DNA of 64,000 bases from Muricauda sp. SCSIO 65647 (GTDB lineage: Bacteria; Bacteroidota; Bacteroidia; Flavobacteriales; Flavobacteriaceae). The translations under genes were made by a program, and so were the position numbers. Below the pieces are notes generated by a model. It did no database searches. It saw only the letters and a list, made by a program, of their open reading frames with translations, and was not told the origin of the DNA. The stretch is from positions 310,001 to 374,000 of the forward strand of contig NZ_CP091037.1 of assembly GCF_021534965.1 (NCBI RefSeq), read 5' to 3'. Within the stretch, counting starts at the first letter, position 1, and each line of letters starts with the position of its first letter. Shown in pieces: positions 17,082 through 25,803 of this stretch.

Positions 17082-17423
17082 ATGGGATGGAAGGAATTGA
17101 AAGAAAAAAAATGGTTCAAAATATTTGCCAACATGTACATTTTGGTCTTGACCATTTTTGTGATTTGGATGGCCTTCTTTGATACCAATTCACTCTTGAT
17201 CCATCGCGAATTGAACCAAGAAATCAAGAAATTGGAAAAACAGAAAGAATTTCTTCAGGCTGAGATTGAAAAAGACCGTGAAGTACTAAAAAAATTATCG
17301 AGTGAAGATGAGTTGGAGAAATATGCACGAGAAAAATACTACATGAAAAAAAAGGAAGAAGAAATCTTTCTTATTGAATATGAGGACAGCCTCAAAAACA
17401 AAAAAAGACAAAACCAAAAATAG
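17082..17423 (+). CDS. DivIC/FtsB-family septum formation initiator
   Basis: 113 aa from the ATG at 17082 (MGWKELKEKKW); a TTG two codons earlier is possible but would overlap the udk stop. One transmembrane helix (residues ~17-36) follows a short basic cytoplasmic tail. An acidic and basic coiled coil follows (ELNQEIKKLEKQKEFLQAEIEKD, given here by its ends ELNQEIKK and LQAEIEKD), then a Lys/Glu-rich tail with the family motif EKYAREKYYMKK. Such proteins form the FtsL-FtsB-FtsQ division subcomplex. The gene sits 7 nt before mutA. Confidence 0.85.
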   Translation: MGWKELKEKKWFKIFANMYILVLTIFVIWMAFFDTNSLLIHRELNQEIKKLEKQKEFLQAEIEKDREVLKKLSSEDELEKYAREKYYMKKKEEEIFLIEYEDSLKNKKRQNQK

Positions 17424-17430
17424 AGGTGTG

Positions 17431-18819
17431 ATGGAAGAAAAATCACTTTTTAGCGAGTTTGAGCCAATCTCGACCAAGAAATGGAAACAAAAGATCCAAG
17501 TTGACCTGAAGGGTGCCGATTATAATGAGGCCTTGGTATGGGAATCGTTGGAAGGAATTAAGGTAAAACCATTTTACCATACCGAAGACCTAGAAAACGC
17601 ACCCGGTTTTATGTTTAAAACACCTGCCTCGTTCAAAATAGCTGAATGCATCAACCTCGATGAAACCGCTGATGCAAAGAACAAGACACTTAATGCCATA
17701 AAAAAAGGTGCCGAAAGTTTATGGTTTAAAATTGAAAATCGTGCCATCGATTGGAAAGATGCATTTGCGGGAATAGATTTCAATACCATACCACTATATT
17801 TTGAGTTCACATTTTTAGACAAAAACACAGTACTCGGCCTTCTTGATTTTTTAGACGGAAAACCAGAAGTGTATGTGTTGCTCGATCCTATCGGACACTT
17901 GGCCAAATCAGGAAATTGGTTCAATCAAGATTCGAACGATCTTGAAATACTCAACGAAATAATAAATCAAGGCAAAAGCAGCGAACAACAGTCTTTTTTT
18001 GGTATTGATACCACCATCTATCAAAATGGAGGTGCCAATATCGTGCAGCAATTGGCCTATGGCCTGGCCCATGCAAACGAATACCTGAACCACTCACAAG
18101 ATGTCATTGCGAACCTTAGTGGGAAATCTTTTGTTTTCAAGGTAGCCATTGGGCCCAACTATTTCTTTGAAATTGCCAAACTTCGTGCGCTTCGATTATT
18201 ATGGGAAACGCTTGGCAAAGAATACGGTTTAGAAGGTGGTTGCCATATTTTGGCAGTGCCCAGCGAACGCAACAAAACACTTTACGATTACAATGTCAAT
18301 ATCTTGCGTACCACTACCGAATGTATGTCTGCCGTACTGGGGGGTGCCGATACCGTTTGTAATATGGCCTATGATGCTCTCTACCATGAAGGCAACGCAT
18401 TTGCAGAACGAATTGCCCGTAACCAACTGTTGGTGTTGAAAAACGAAAGCTATTTCGATGGTGCCGCCTCTGCCACTACAGGTACATACTATATTGAAAG
18501 CCTGACCAGTCAATTGGCTGAAAAGGCGCTGGGCCTTTTTAAACAATTGGAGGATGCAGGAGGTTTCTTGAGCCAGCTAAAATCAAGAACCATCCAGAAA
18601 AAGATTGCGGAAAGCGCTGATAAAGAACAGCAACTCTTCGATTCGGGCAAACTGGTGCTTGTAGGCACCAATAAATATCCGAATGTTGATGATAAGATGA
18701 AATCAGAACTGATAAAAAAGCCATTTCATGGGGCCAGAAGAGAAAAAACCTTGATTGAGCCTATACTGCCCAAAAGACTGGCCGAAAAAATCGAGCAAGA
18801 ACGGCTGGCAAAAGAGTGA
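17431..18819 (+). CDS. mutA: Methylmalonyl-CoA mutase small (beta) subunit
   Basis: 462 aa from ATG 17431, the first Met giving the usual start MEEKSLFSEFEPISTKKW; earlier in-frame codons overlap the upstream gene. It has the TIM-barrel acyl-CoA mutase fold (VKPFYHTEDL, GANIVQQLAYGLAHANEYL, DGAASATTGTYYIESLT) but no cobalamin-binding DxHxxG motif, as expected for the noncatalytic beta subunit. The partner supports the catalytic MutB, which turns methylmalonyl-CoA into succinyl-CoA. The large-subunit gene normally follows in relatives but is not present before parA or elsewhere in this window. It links logically to the acyl-CoA carboxylase operon 1.2 kb upstream. Confidence 0.88.
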   Translation: MEEKSLFSEFEPISTKKWKQKIQVDLKGADYNEALVWESLEGIKVKPFYHTEDLENAPGFMFKTPASFKIAECINLDETADAKNKTLNAIKKGAESLWFKIENRAIDWKDAFAGIDFNTIPLYFEFTFLDKNTVLGLLDFLDGKPEVYVLLDPIGHLAKSGNWFNQDSNDLEILNEIINQGKSSEQQSFFGIDTTIYQNGGANIVQQLAYGLAHANEYLNHSQDVIANLSGKSFVFKVAIGPNYFFEIAKLRALRLLWETLGKEYGLEGGCHILAVPSERNKTLYDYNVNILRTTTECMSAVLGGADTVCNMAYDALYHEGNAFAERIARNQLLVLKNESYFDGAASATTGTYYIESLTSQLAEKALGLFKQLEDAGGFLSQLKSRTIQKKIAESADKEQQLFDSGKLVLVGTNKYPNVDDKMKSELIKKPFHGARREKTLIEPILPKRLAEKIEQERLAKE

Positions 18820-18941
18820 CTTCGTTTATTGAATTTCTTTTTAAGAATCAATAGCGGTAAAAGCTGCATAATTAGATAAGAAAGTCATTTCACAGGCAGC
18901 CAAAATTTTGGTTTTCAATTCAAAAAATACCTGAAAAAGCA

Positions 18942-18961
18942 TACTTTAACGTACTTTAACG
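18942..18961 (+). repeat. Perfect 10-bp tandem repeat upstream of parA
   Basis: TACTTTAACG occurs twice head to tail in the 233-bp mutA-parA gap. Eleven-base odd palindrome AAGTGGCACTT follows at about 18966-18976. Function unknown; it could be a regulatory site for parAB. It does not resemble the known parS consensus. Confidence 0.45.
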
Positions 18962-19024
18962 CGACAAGTGGCACTTATTCACTTTGTGTTAACAAAATAC
19001 ATTTTTTGCAAGCACAAATAATCG

Positions 19025-19032
19025 TATTTTTA
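19025..19032 (+). promoter_or_regulatory. Possible -7 box of parA
   Basis: TATTTTTA (one mismatch to TAnnTTTG) lies 20 nt before the ATG, with a TTTG at 19005-19008 placed 16 bp upstream as a possible -33 element. Confidence 0.35.
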
Positions 19033-19052
19033 GCCTCTAACTTACTGACGAA

Positions 19053-19826
19053 ATGGGCAAGATAATTGCTATCGCGAACCAAAAAGGCGGTGTTGGCAAA
19101 ACGACCACCACCGTTAACCTAGCTGCCTCACTGGGTGTTTTGGAAAAAAAGGTGTTGTTGATCGATGCAGACCCCCAAGCAAATGCTACTTCCGGTCTTG
19201 GTATCGACGTCGAGGGTATAGAAAAGGGAACGTATCAACTACTTGAACATACGTTTTCAGCGGGTGAGGTCATTATCGAGACCGATTCGCCAAATGTAGA
19301 TTTGATTCCCGCGCACATTGACTTGGTGGCCATCGAGATTGAACTGGTCGACAAAGACAATCGTGAATACATGATGAAAGAGGCCATTCAGGGGTTGAAA
19401 CAGGTCTATGATTATGTATTGATCGATTGTGCTCCCTCATTGGGCCTTTTAACACTTAATGCCCTTACTGCGGCAGATTCTGTGATGATTCCGATCCAAT
19501 GCGAATATTTTGCCTTGGAGGGACTTGGCAAGCTACTCAATACCGTAAAAAGTGTACAAAAAATACACAATATGGACCTTGATATCGAGGGTATGCTGCT
19601 AACCATGTACGACTCAAGGCTACGTCTTTCAAATCAAGTGGTCGAAGAAGTACGCAAGCACTTCGGTGACATGGTCTTCGATACCATCATACAAAGAAAT
19701 GTCAGACTGAGCGAAGCACCCAGTTATGGTGAAAGCATCATAAAATATGATGCCAGCAGCAAAGGTGCGGCCAATTATCTGAATCTTGCCAACGAACTGT
19801 TGAAAAAAAACAAGGAGAAAGTCTAG
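19053..19826 (+). CDS. parA: Chromosome partitioning ATPase ParA (Soj)
   Basis: 257 aa, normal for chromosomal Soj. The deviant Walker A motif KGGVGKTTTTVNLAA starts at residue 10, Walker A' is VLLIDADPQANAT near 34, and VLIDCAPSLGLLT near 121 is the Walker B region. It has no N-terminal DNA-binding extension, typical of chromosomal ParA. It works with ParB to separate chromosome origins at cell division. parB starts on the next base after its stop. Confidence 0.95.
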   Translation: MGKIIAIANQKGGVGKTTTTVNLAASLGVLEKKVLLIDADPQANATSGLGIDVEGIEKGTYQLLEHTFSAGEVIIETDSPNVDLIPAHIDLVAIEIELVDKDNREYMMKEAIQGLKQVYDYVLIDCAPSLGLLTLNALTAADSVMIPIQCEYFALEGLGKLLNTVKSVQKIHNMDLDIEGMLLTMYDSRLRLSNQVVEEVRKHFGDMVFDTIIQRNVRLSEAPSYGESIIKYDASSKGAANYLNLANELLKKNKEKV

Positions 19827-20738
19827 ATGGCGAAAGCAACCAAAAAACAGGCACTGGGCAGGGGCTTGTCTGCCCTTTTAAAAGATCCTGACAACGATAT
19901 TCAATCAGCACAAGATAAGAATGCCGATAAGGTTATCGGCAATGTGGTCGAGCTTGATGTCGATTCCATTGCCGTCAATCCGTTTCAGCCAAGGTCTAAC
20001 TTCAACGATGAGGCACTGAAAGAGTTGGCCAGTAGTATAAGGGAATTGGGCATTATACAGCCGATTACCGTAAGAAAGCTTGACTTCGACAAATATCAAT
20101 TGGTTTCAGGCGAACGTCGTTATCGTGCCTCGAAATTGGTGGGGTTGCAGACAATCCCAGCTTATATCCGCATTGCAAATGATCAAGAATCGCTCGAAAT
20201 GGCCTTGGTCGAGAACATTCAGCGACAAGATCTTGACCCGATAGAAATTGCACTTTCTTATCAAAGGTTGATTGAAGAGGTTCAAGTAACCCAAGAGCAA
20301 TTGAGTGAACGGGTAGGCAAAAAACGCTCGACCATTTCAAACTACCTTAGACTACTGAAACTTGACCCCATCATTCAAACGGGAATACGCGATGGATTCA
20401 TAACCATGGGTCACGGTAGGGCCCTGATCAATATTCAAAAGTCTAAAGACCAAATTGACATTTACGAACAAGTGGTTGCCGATGCACTTTCGGTTAGGGA
20501 AACTGAAAGACTGGTAAAATCATATCAAGAATCGATAAACGGCAAAAGACCTTCCAAAAAAAAGACCCCAAAAAAAGAGCTCCCCGATTATGTCTCTAAA
20601 AACATCGATGACATCAGAGACTATCTCGAAACAAAGGTGAATATCACTGCTTCCTCAAAAGGGAAAGGAAAAATAGTCATCCCTTTTCATTCAAAGGAGG
20701 AGTTCAAGCGTCTAAAAAAAATATTGGCAGGTGGTTAG
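19827..20738 (+). CDS. parB: Chromosome partitioning CTPase-type DNA-binding protein ParB (Spo0J)
   Basis: 303 aa. The ParB/Srx N-domain has NPFQPRSNFNDEALKELASS and the GERRYRASKL box near residue 93 that binds CTP in studied homologues, followed by ENIQRQDLDPIEIA and the helix-turn-helix TQEQLSERVGKKRSTISNYL near 150. A basic linker (SKKKTPKKEL) leads to the C-terminal dimer region. It should spread from parS sites; no parS-like palindrome was found in this window. It overlaps the DUF5683 gene by 8 bp. Confidence 0.95.
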   Translation: MAKATKKQALGRGLSALLKDPDNDIQSAQDKNADKVIGNVVELDVDSIAVNPFQPRSNFNDEALKELASSIRELGIIQPITVRKLDFDKYQLVSGERRYRASKLVGLQTIPAYIRIANDQESLEMALVENIQRQDLDPIEIALSYQRLIEEVQVTQEQLSERVGKKRSTISNYLRLLKLDPIIQTGIRDGFITMGHGRALINIQKSKDQIDIYEQVVADALSVRETERLVKSYQESINGKRPSKKKTPKKELPDYVSKNIDDIRDYLETKVNITASSKGKGKIVIPFHSKEEFKRLKKILAGG

Positions 20739-21378
20739 AAACCTTGGTATCCTATTCCTATTGATTCTTTTCGGAAATTTTGTCTTTTCCCAAGAGGAAA
20801 CAGAAACCCAAACCGAAAAAACCAAAGATTCACTCACCACTGCGCTAAAGAAAGAAGGGGTAAGTGTCGAAGTGGCAACATTTGAACGTAAGGCCATCAA
20901 CCCCTTGGCCCCAAGCAAGGCCGCCTTTTATTCTGCCATTCTACCGGGTCTGGGCCAGATTTACAATAAGCGATATTGGAAAGCCCCGATCGTCTGGGGT
21001 GCACTTGGCACCGGTATCTATGTATATTCGATCAATAACACCGAATACAACCGATACCGGACCGCATTCAAACAGCGAAGGGCAGGTTTGATCGATGAGT
21101 TCTTTGATTTGGGCGAACCAGACCCTGGCAAGACCACACCCGATGTCACCGACGAAGCCCTTGAAAATGCCCAAGAACGTTTTCAACGAGACCGTGACCT
21201 TGCTTTGCTCATCACCATTGCACTCTATGCGTTGAATATCATTGATGCCAATGTCGATGCCCATTTGAAACAGTACAACGTAGATGAAAACTTGGGGTTT
21301 GACATAAAACCATATCTCAACATGAACCCCGTAACTTCCAGCCCCAATTATGGGTTGGCCATGACCATAAAATTTTGA
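20731..21378 (+). CDS. DUF5683 family envelope protein
   Basis: 215 aa from a GTG at 20731 that overlaps the parB stop; this start is favoured because it gives a full signal sequence (MVRNLGILFLLILFGNFVFSQ). An acidic Thr/Glu-rich linker follows, then the DUF5683 core NPLAPSKAAFYSAILPGLGQ and YNKRYWKAPIVWGALG with one or two hydrophobic helices. The function is unknown. Its place between parB and dapB is conserved in flavobacteria (family knowledge), and the genes are tightly packed. Confidence 0.8.
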   Translation: MVRNLGILFLLILFGNFVFSQEETETQTEKTKDSLTTALKKEGVSVEVATFERKAINPLAPSKAAFYSAILPGLGQIYNKRYWKAPIVWGALGTGIYVYSINNTEYNRYRTAFKQRRAGLIDEFFDLGEPDPGKTTPDVTDEALENAQERFQRDRDLALLITIALYALNIIDANVDAHLKQYNVDENLGFDIKPYLNMNPVTSSPNYGLAMTIKF

Positions 21379-21381
21379 ATA

Positions 21382-22080
21382 ATGAGAATTGGCTTGTTCG
21401 GATATGGGAAAATGGGTAAAATGCTAGCGCAATTGGCATCACAGCGCAATCATCAGGTTGTCGCCAAAGTGGATGTTGGTACCCAAGACATTGACTTTGA
21501 CCAAATGGACTGTGCCATTGATTTCAGCACGCCGACCGCAGCTTTTGACAATATCAGAAACTGCATCGATCATGGTGTGCCCATTGTTTCGGGCACAACA
21601 GGATGGCTTGACAGATATGATGAAATAACCGAGTATTGCAACGAGAAAAAAGGAGCCTTCATTTATGCCAGTAATTTCAGTCTTGGTGTCAATCTTTTTT
21701 TTGAACTGAACGAAAAACTGGCAAAAATGATGAATGGCTTTGATGAATATAAGGTTTCAATGGAAGAAATACACCATGTACACAAATTGGATGCCCCCAG
21801 TGGTACTGCCATTACCTTGGCCAAGGGAGTAGTTCACAATTCAGATTACACTGGTTGGACCTTGCACGAAGGCAACAAAAACGAAATCCCCATTCGTTCA
21901 AAACGGGAAGGAGAGGTACCGGGCACACACTTGGTAAGCTATGATAGCGCCATTGACAGTATAGAGATAAAGCATACTGCCCATAACCGACAGGGTTTTG
22001 CACTTGGCGCCATCATCGCCGCTGAATGGTTGGTAGACAAAACCGGCGTTTTTTCCATGAAAGATGTGCTAAACCTTTGA
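21382..22080 (+). CDS. dapB: 4-hydroxy-tetrahydrodipicolinate reductase
   Basis: 232 aa, at the short end of the family. The Rossmann loop GLFGYGKMGKMLAQLA opens the protein, SGTTGWLDR is near 72 and the catalytic segment EIHHVHKLDAPSGTAI near 130 contains the His and Lys pair used in catalysis. It makes tetrahydrodipicolinate for lysine and meso-diaminopimelate, the peptidoglycan crosslinking residue. It starts 3 nt after the DUF5683 gene. Confidence 0.95.
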   Translation: MRIGLFGYGKMGKMLAQLASQRNHQVVAKVDVGTQDIDFDQMDCAIDFSTPTAAFDNIRNCIDHGVPIVSGTTGWLDRYDEITEYCNEKKGAFIYASNFSLGVNLFFELNEKLAKMMNGFDEYKVSMEEIHHVHKLDAPSGTAITLAKGVVHNSDYTGWTLHEGNKNEIPIRSKREGEVPGTHLVSYDSAIDSIEIKHTAHNRQGFALGAIIAAEWLVDKTGVFSMKDVLNL

Positions 22081-22129
22081 CAGCGAACGTAACAATTTAG
22101 CATTGACATAGTCTAAAAATAAACTACAT

Positions 22130-23830
22130 ATGAACGGAACTCAGTGGATCATCTTCATCTTAGTAATACAGGTCGTTCACTTTTTGGGAACTTGGAAACT
22201 GTATATCAAGGCGGGCCGTAAGGCATGGGAAGCTGCCATACCCATTTACAACGGCATTGTTTTGATGCAGATCATTAGACGGCCCAAATGGTGGGTGCTT
22301 CTATTGTTCATTCCCATCATCAACCTGCTAATGTTTCCCGTAATCTGGGTCGAGACCATTCGAAGTTTTGGCAAGAACAAGATTTGGGATACTTGGCTGG
22401 TGATTCTGACCCTTGGTTTTTACATCTATTATCTCAACTATGTTGAAGATGTGCAATATATCCAAGATCGTAGCTTGAAACCCAGAACCGGATTGGGTGA
22501 ATGGGTGAGCTCAATCGTTTTTGCCATCGTCGCCGCAACTTTTGTACATACCTATTTCATTCAGCCCTATGTGATTCCGACCGGATCGCTAGAGCGTACG
22601 CTTCGTGTTGGAGATTTTTTGTTTGTCAGCAAGATGCACTATGGGGCACGGGTACCCATGACCACCATAGCCGCTCCCATGGTACATGATACACTGCCCG
22701 GTTTGGGTGTTCGCTCTTACTTAAGAAAGCCACAATTGCCCTATATGAGGCTTCCTGGTTTTCAAAAGGTAAAACGAAGTGATTTAGTGGTCATCAGTTG
22801 GCCCGCAGATACCGTAAGGGTGTTTTTCAAAGCAGAAGAAGCGGTCGAAAAACCTATCGACAAAAAATCGAACTATGTAAAAAGATGTACTGGTGTAGCT
22901 GGCGATTCGCTCGAAATCATCGATGGAATCGTTCATATCAATGGCAAGCCACTTGAACTTCCCGATAGGGCAAAAAAAATGTACAATCGAATCATCTACT
23001 CCCAAAAGGGAGTGTCGAGCCGATTGCTGAACGAGGTCGGGGCCGATAGTTTTACCCGGTTCTATGTACCGGCCAGTATAGATCAAAGTCAAGTTACCTC
23101 ATTGCGCCGGTTTGGTTATCAAGTTGGTGCTGATGAAACGGGCAAAGCCAAAATCTTTACCGATGAAGAAGGCTTACCCACCGAACTGATCCGCCAATTG
23201 AGACTATCGTTAAAGGAAGAGACCCCAAAACAGCGCATCGCCAACATGACGGATGAAATGGTGAGGGAGCTCAAAAAAAATTCAAGCATCGATTCGGTGG
23301 TCATGCAAATTGAACCAAAGGGAAAATCTGGCTACAATGTATTTCCACAAAATCCGTATTACCAATGGAATACCGATAATTTTGGTCCGATCTATATTCC
23401 CGAGGCCGGTACCACGGTAGCCATTAATGACAAGACCATTCCGCTCTACAAAAAAATCATCAGGGATTATGAGCACAACGAAGTATTGGTCAAGGGAAAT
23501 CAAGTTTTCATCAACGGCAAGGAAGCAGATTCATATACGTTCAAGCAGAACTATTATTGGATGATGGGTGACAACCGCGATCATTCTGAAGATAGTCGCG
23601 CATGGGGCTACGTGCCTGAAAACCATATTGTGGGCAAACCTGTTTTCATATGGATGAGCTTTGACAATTTTGACAAGGGCTTCTTTAAATGGAGACCGCG
23701 CTGGGGACGCTTTTTCACCACTGTTGGTGGCAACGGCGAGCCTATTTCATATTTTAAGTACTTTTTGCTTGCCCTCGCGGGGTGGTTCATTTTTGATTTC
23801 TTTAGAAAACGTAGGAAATCAAAAACATAG
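22130..23830 (+). CDS. lepB: Signal peptidase I, long Bacteroidota type
   Basis: 566 aa, larger than the enterobacterial enzyme. Three N-terminal hydrophobic segments (residues ~5-110) precede a further helix and the catalytic region. The Ser motif reads IPTGSLERTLRVGDFLFVSK, with Leu where Met is usual after the catalytic Ser. The general-base Lys lies in NYVKRCTGVAGDSLEI, and MGDNRDHSEDSRAWGYVP is box E. A long insert between the last two boxes is typical of this group. A C-terminal hydrophobic helix and basic tail (FDFFRKRRKSK) suggest a second anchor. It removes signal peptides from exported proteins. Confidence 0.93.
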   Translation: MNGTQWIIFILVIQVVHFLGTWKLYIKAGRKAWEAAIPIYNGIVLMQIIRRPKWWVLLLFIPIINLLMFPVIWVETIRSFGKNKIWDTWLVILTLGFYIYYLNYVEDVQYIQDRSLKPRTGLGEWVSSIVFAIVAATFVHTYFIQPYVIPTGSLERTLRVGDFLFVSKMHYGARVPMTTIAAPMVHDTLPGLGVRSYLRKPQLPYMRLPGFQKVKRSDLVVISWPADTVRVFFKAEEAVEKPIDKKSNYVKRCTGVAGDSLEIIDGIVHINGKPLELPDRAKKMYNRIIYSQKGVSSRLLNEVGADSFTRFYVPASIDQSQVTSLRRFGYQVGADETGKAKIFTDEEGLPTELIRQLRLSLKEETPKQRIANMTDEMVRELKKNSSIDSVVMQIEPKGKSGYNVFPQNPYYQWNTDNFGPIYIPEAGTTVAINDKTIPLYKKIIRDYEHNEVLVKGNQVFINGKEADSYTFKQNYYWMMGDNRDHSEDSRAWGYVPENHIVGKPVFIWMSFDNFDKGFFKWRPRWGRFFTTVGGNGEPISYFKYFLLALAGWFIFDFFRKRRKSKT

Positions 23831-23834
23831 GCCC

Positions 23835-24467
23835 TTGAAAGTTCTGTTGCACCCGACCTACTTTCCGAACATCGCCACATTTGCCGTGATGGCACAGAAA
23901 GACGTGATTTGGGAGACAAGTGACAACTACCAAAAGCAAACCTATAGAAACCGTTGCCATATCTGTACCGACCAAGGGCGACAAATGCTCAACATACCGA
24001 TAAAACATGTTGGCGGAAATCAAGGTAGACAAAGATATCGGGAAGTGTGTTTAGACAATTCGTATCCTTGGCAAAAACTACATTTCAAAACGTTACAGAC
24101 GGCCTACAGATCATCTCCCTTTTTTGAGTTTTATGAAGACCTTTTGGCTCCCCTATTCGAAGAAAGGTTTGATTTTTTGTTGGATTTCAATTTAAGGGCC
24201 ATAGAAACAATATGTTCATTATTGGCCATGGATTTTCCCTCACAAAAAAAGGAAACCTATGAAGTTGAGCCAAGCCAAGAAATCGATGGTCGGTTTTTGG
24301 TCATCGCCAAAAGAACGTTTGATGTGCAACAGCGACCTTATGGCCAAGTCTTTGAAGATCGTAACGGTTTTGTGCCCAATTGTAGCATTCTTGACCTACT
24401 CTTCAACGAGGGTACGAATTCTCTTAATTACCTAAGACAACAAAAACTCGATTTTCTCGATGCTTAG
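23835..24467 (+). CDS. WbqC-like family protein
   Basis: 210 aa if it starts at the TTG at 23835, 4 nt after the lepB stop. That start gives MKVLLHPTYFPNIATFAVM, the usual WbqC N-terminus; no ATG is available there and upstream in-frame starts lie inside lepB. Conserved features are HPTYFPNI, YRNRCHI and PWQKLHFKTLQTAYRSSPFFEFY. WbqC proteins occur in O-antigen clusters and as orphans in Bacteroidota; their biochemical activity is poorly defined. It overlaps the next gene by 8 nt. Confidence 0.82.
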   Translation: MKVLLHPTYFPNIATFAVMAQKDVIWETSDNYQKQTYRNRCHICTDQGRQMLNIPIKHVGGNQGRQRYREVCLDNSYPWQKLHFKTLQTAYRSSPFFEFYEDLLAPLFEERFDFLLDFNLRAIETICSLLAMDFPSQKKETYEVEPSQEIDGRFLVIAKRTFDVQQRPYGQVFEDRNGFVPNCSILDLLFNEGTNSLNYLRQQKLDFLDA

Positions 24468-24780
24468 GTTCATCATCCATTATGGCATTCACTTTTTGGT
24501 GCCCATATTTATTGGATATCTCTGTTATCCGAAGAAACGCTTTTGGGCCATAGTGATTTTGTTATCAGGGCTGGTCATCGATATCGATCACTTATGGGCA
24601 AATCCTGTTTTTGACCCTGATCGCTGTAGTATAGGTTTTCATTTTTTACATGGCTATTTGGCCATTGGTTTCTACACATTATTGTTGGCGCATACAAAAA
24701 CCCGCATCTTCGGATGGGCTTTTCTTATTCACATTCTTGCGGACTTTGTTGATTGTGTATTACTCCGCCTTCAATTTTAA
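24460..24780 (+). CDS. DUF6122 small membrane protein
   Basis: 106 aa with about three or four hydrophobic helices and conserved acidic and His residues (LVIDIDHLWANPVFDPDRC, HFLHGYLA, HILADFVDCVLLR) typical of DUF6122. The DIDH and D-D patterns recall metal-dependent membrane hydrolases of the YdjM/LexA-regulated type, but activity is unknown. It overlaps wbqC at its start and the convergent EEP gene by 21 bp at its end, so its 3' end and the other gene's 3' end share sequence. Confidence 0.75.
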   Translation: MLRFIIHYGIHFLVPIFIGYLCYPKKRFWAIVILLSGLVIDIDHLWANPVFDPDRCSIGFHFLHGYLAIGFYTLLLAHTKTRIFGWAFLIHILADFVDCVLLRLQF

Positions 24781-25800
24781 GGTGGCCATGATCGGATAAT
24801 GATCTGAGAGTTCAACATCGAAGTTTTGGTGGTCGATGACCTCGAAGGTCTCATCGGCAAGTATGAAGTCTATTCGTTGCGGAATGCCAAATAGACTATA
24901 GGTTCGGCCAAAACCATTGCCCTTTTCTAAAAAAGTGTCTTGAAAATCATCACCAATAACGGTATGGTACGAGCTTGAAAACTGATTGTTGTTAAAATCT
25001 CCACAAATAATCTGCCTATAACTATTCTTGGTCCGATGGTCACGTACCAACTCGGCCTGTTCTTGTTGCCTTTTAAAGGTATATGATAGCCGTTTGAACA
25101 ACCTTGAAGACGGTTCGTTCGAAATAGCCTCGGCAGTCGGAATCACTTGCGCCGATTGCATGTGAAGATTATAGACCCTGAGTGTATCTTTCGTAAATAA
25201 AACATCACAGTAAGCGCCATTATTACCGGTATTCGGGAATCGCATCGATTGACAGTTCAACAAAGGGTATCTTGATATGGTGACCAAAATCGATTTGGTA
25301 AATTGTGGCTCATAACTCATATATTGATAGGGGTAATCTTCTTCAAACTCTTCAAGGTATCTATAGTAGAACTCTTGAAAGCAAACGATATCTGGAGATT
25401 GCGATTTTACAAACGCAACTATTTCATCACCTATTACGTATTCACCGTCATATTCTGCCCAACGGTCGAACGATCTGGAATTGAACGACATTATTCGCAA
25501 ATCGTTCTGATCACCATTTACATTTGAATTCTTCGACCACTTTATGAATGGTTCCAACAAAGCGTAACTTAAAATGAGTGTCAACAAAGAAAGTAGAAGG
25601 TGTATTTTCTTAGATAAGGCCCAAAAAACCAAAAATACGATATTGATCGCCACCAACGTAGGTACCAATAGGGCCAAAAAAGCAAAAAAAGGAACTTTCG
25701 CAGAAGAAATATGTCCTGATGGCAAAGCCAACATCAGCAAAAAGGCAAAAACAATGTTTACGACCAAAACGATCTTTTGAAACTTTGATAATTTTTTCAC
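24760..25800 (-). CDS. Membrane-anchored endonuclease/exonuclease/phosphatase-family protein
   Basis: 346 aa. Three hydrophobic helices occupy residues ~10-95, then the EEP fold follows with SFNSRSFDRWAEYDG, the metal-binding Glu in CFQEFYYRY, ICGDFNNNQFSSSYH and the terminal SDHYPIMATL. The catalytic Asp, Asn and His residues appear intact. Members cleave phosphodiesters in nucleic acids, lipids or nucleotides; this membrane-tethered flavobacterial group has no known substrate. The active domain probably faces the periplasm. It lies 3 nt after the rhomboid gene in the mutL operon. Confidence 0.85.
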   Translation of the reverse strand: MKKLSKFQKIVLVVNIVFAFLLMLALPSGHISSAKVPFFAFLALLVPTLVAINIVFLVFWALSKKIHLLLSLLTLILSYALLEPFIKWSKNSNVNGDQNDLRIMSFNSRSFDRWAEYDGEYVIGDEIVAFVKSQSPDIVCFQEFYYRYLEEFEEDYPYQYMSYEPQFTKSILVTISRYPLLNCQSMRFPNTGNNGAYCDVLFTKDTLRVYNLHMQSAQVIPTAEAISNEPSSRLFKRLSYTFKRQQEQAELVRDHRTKNSYRQIICGDFNNNQFSSSYHTVIGDDFQDTFLEKGNGFGRTYSLFGIPQRIDFILADETFEVIDHQNFDVELSDHYPIMATLKLKAE

Positions 25801-25803
25801 GTA

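Noticed and set aside
18820-24800. parS-like palindrome near parAB
   Set aside because: No sequence close to the TGTTTCACGTGAAACA-type consensus was seen by eye around parAB.
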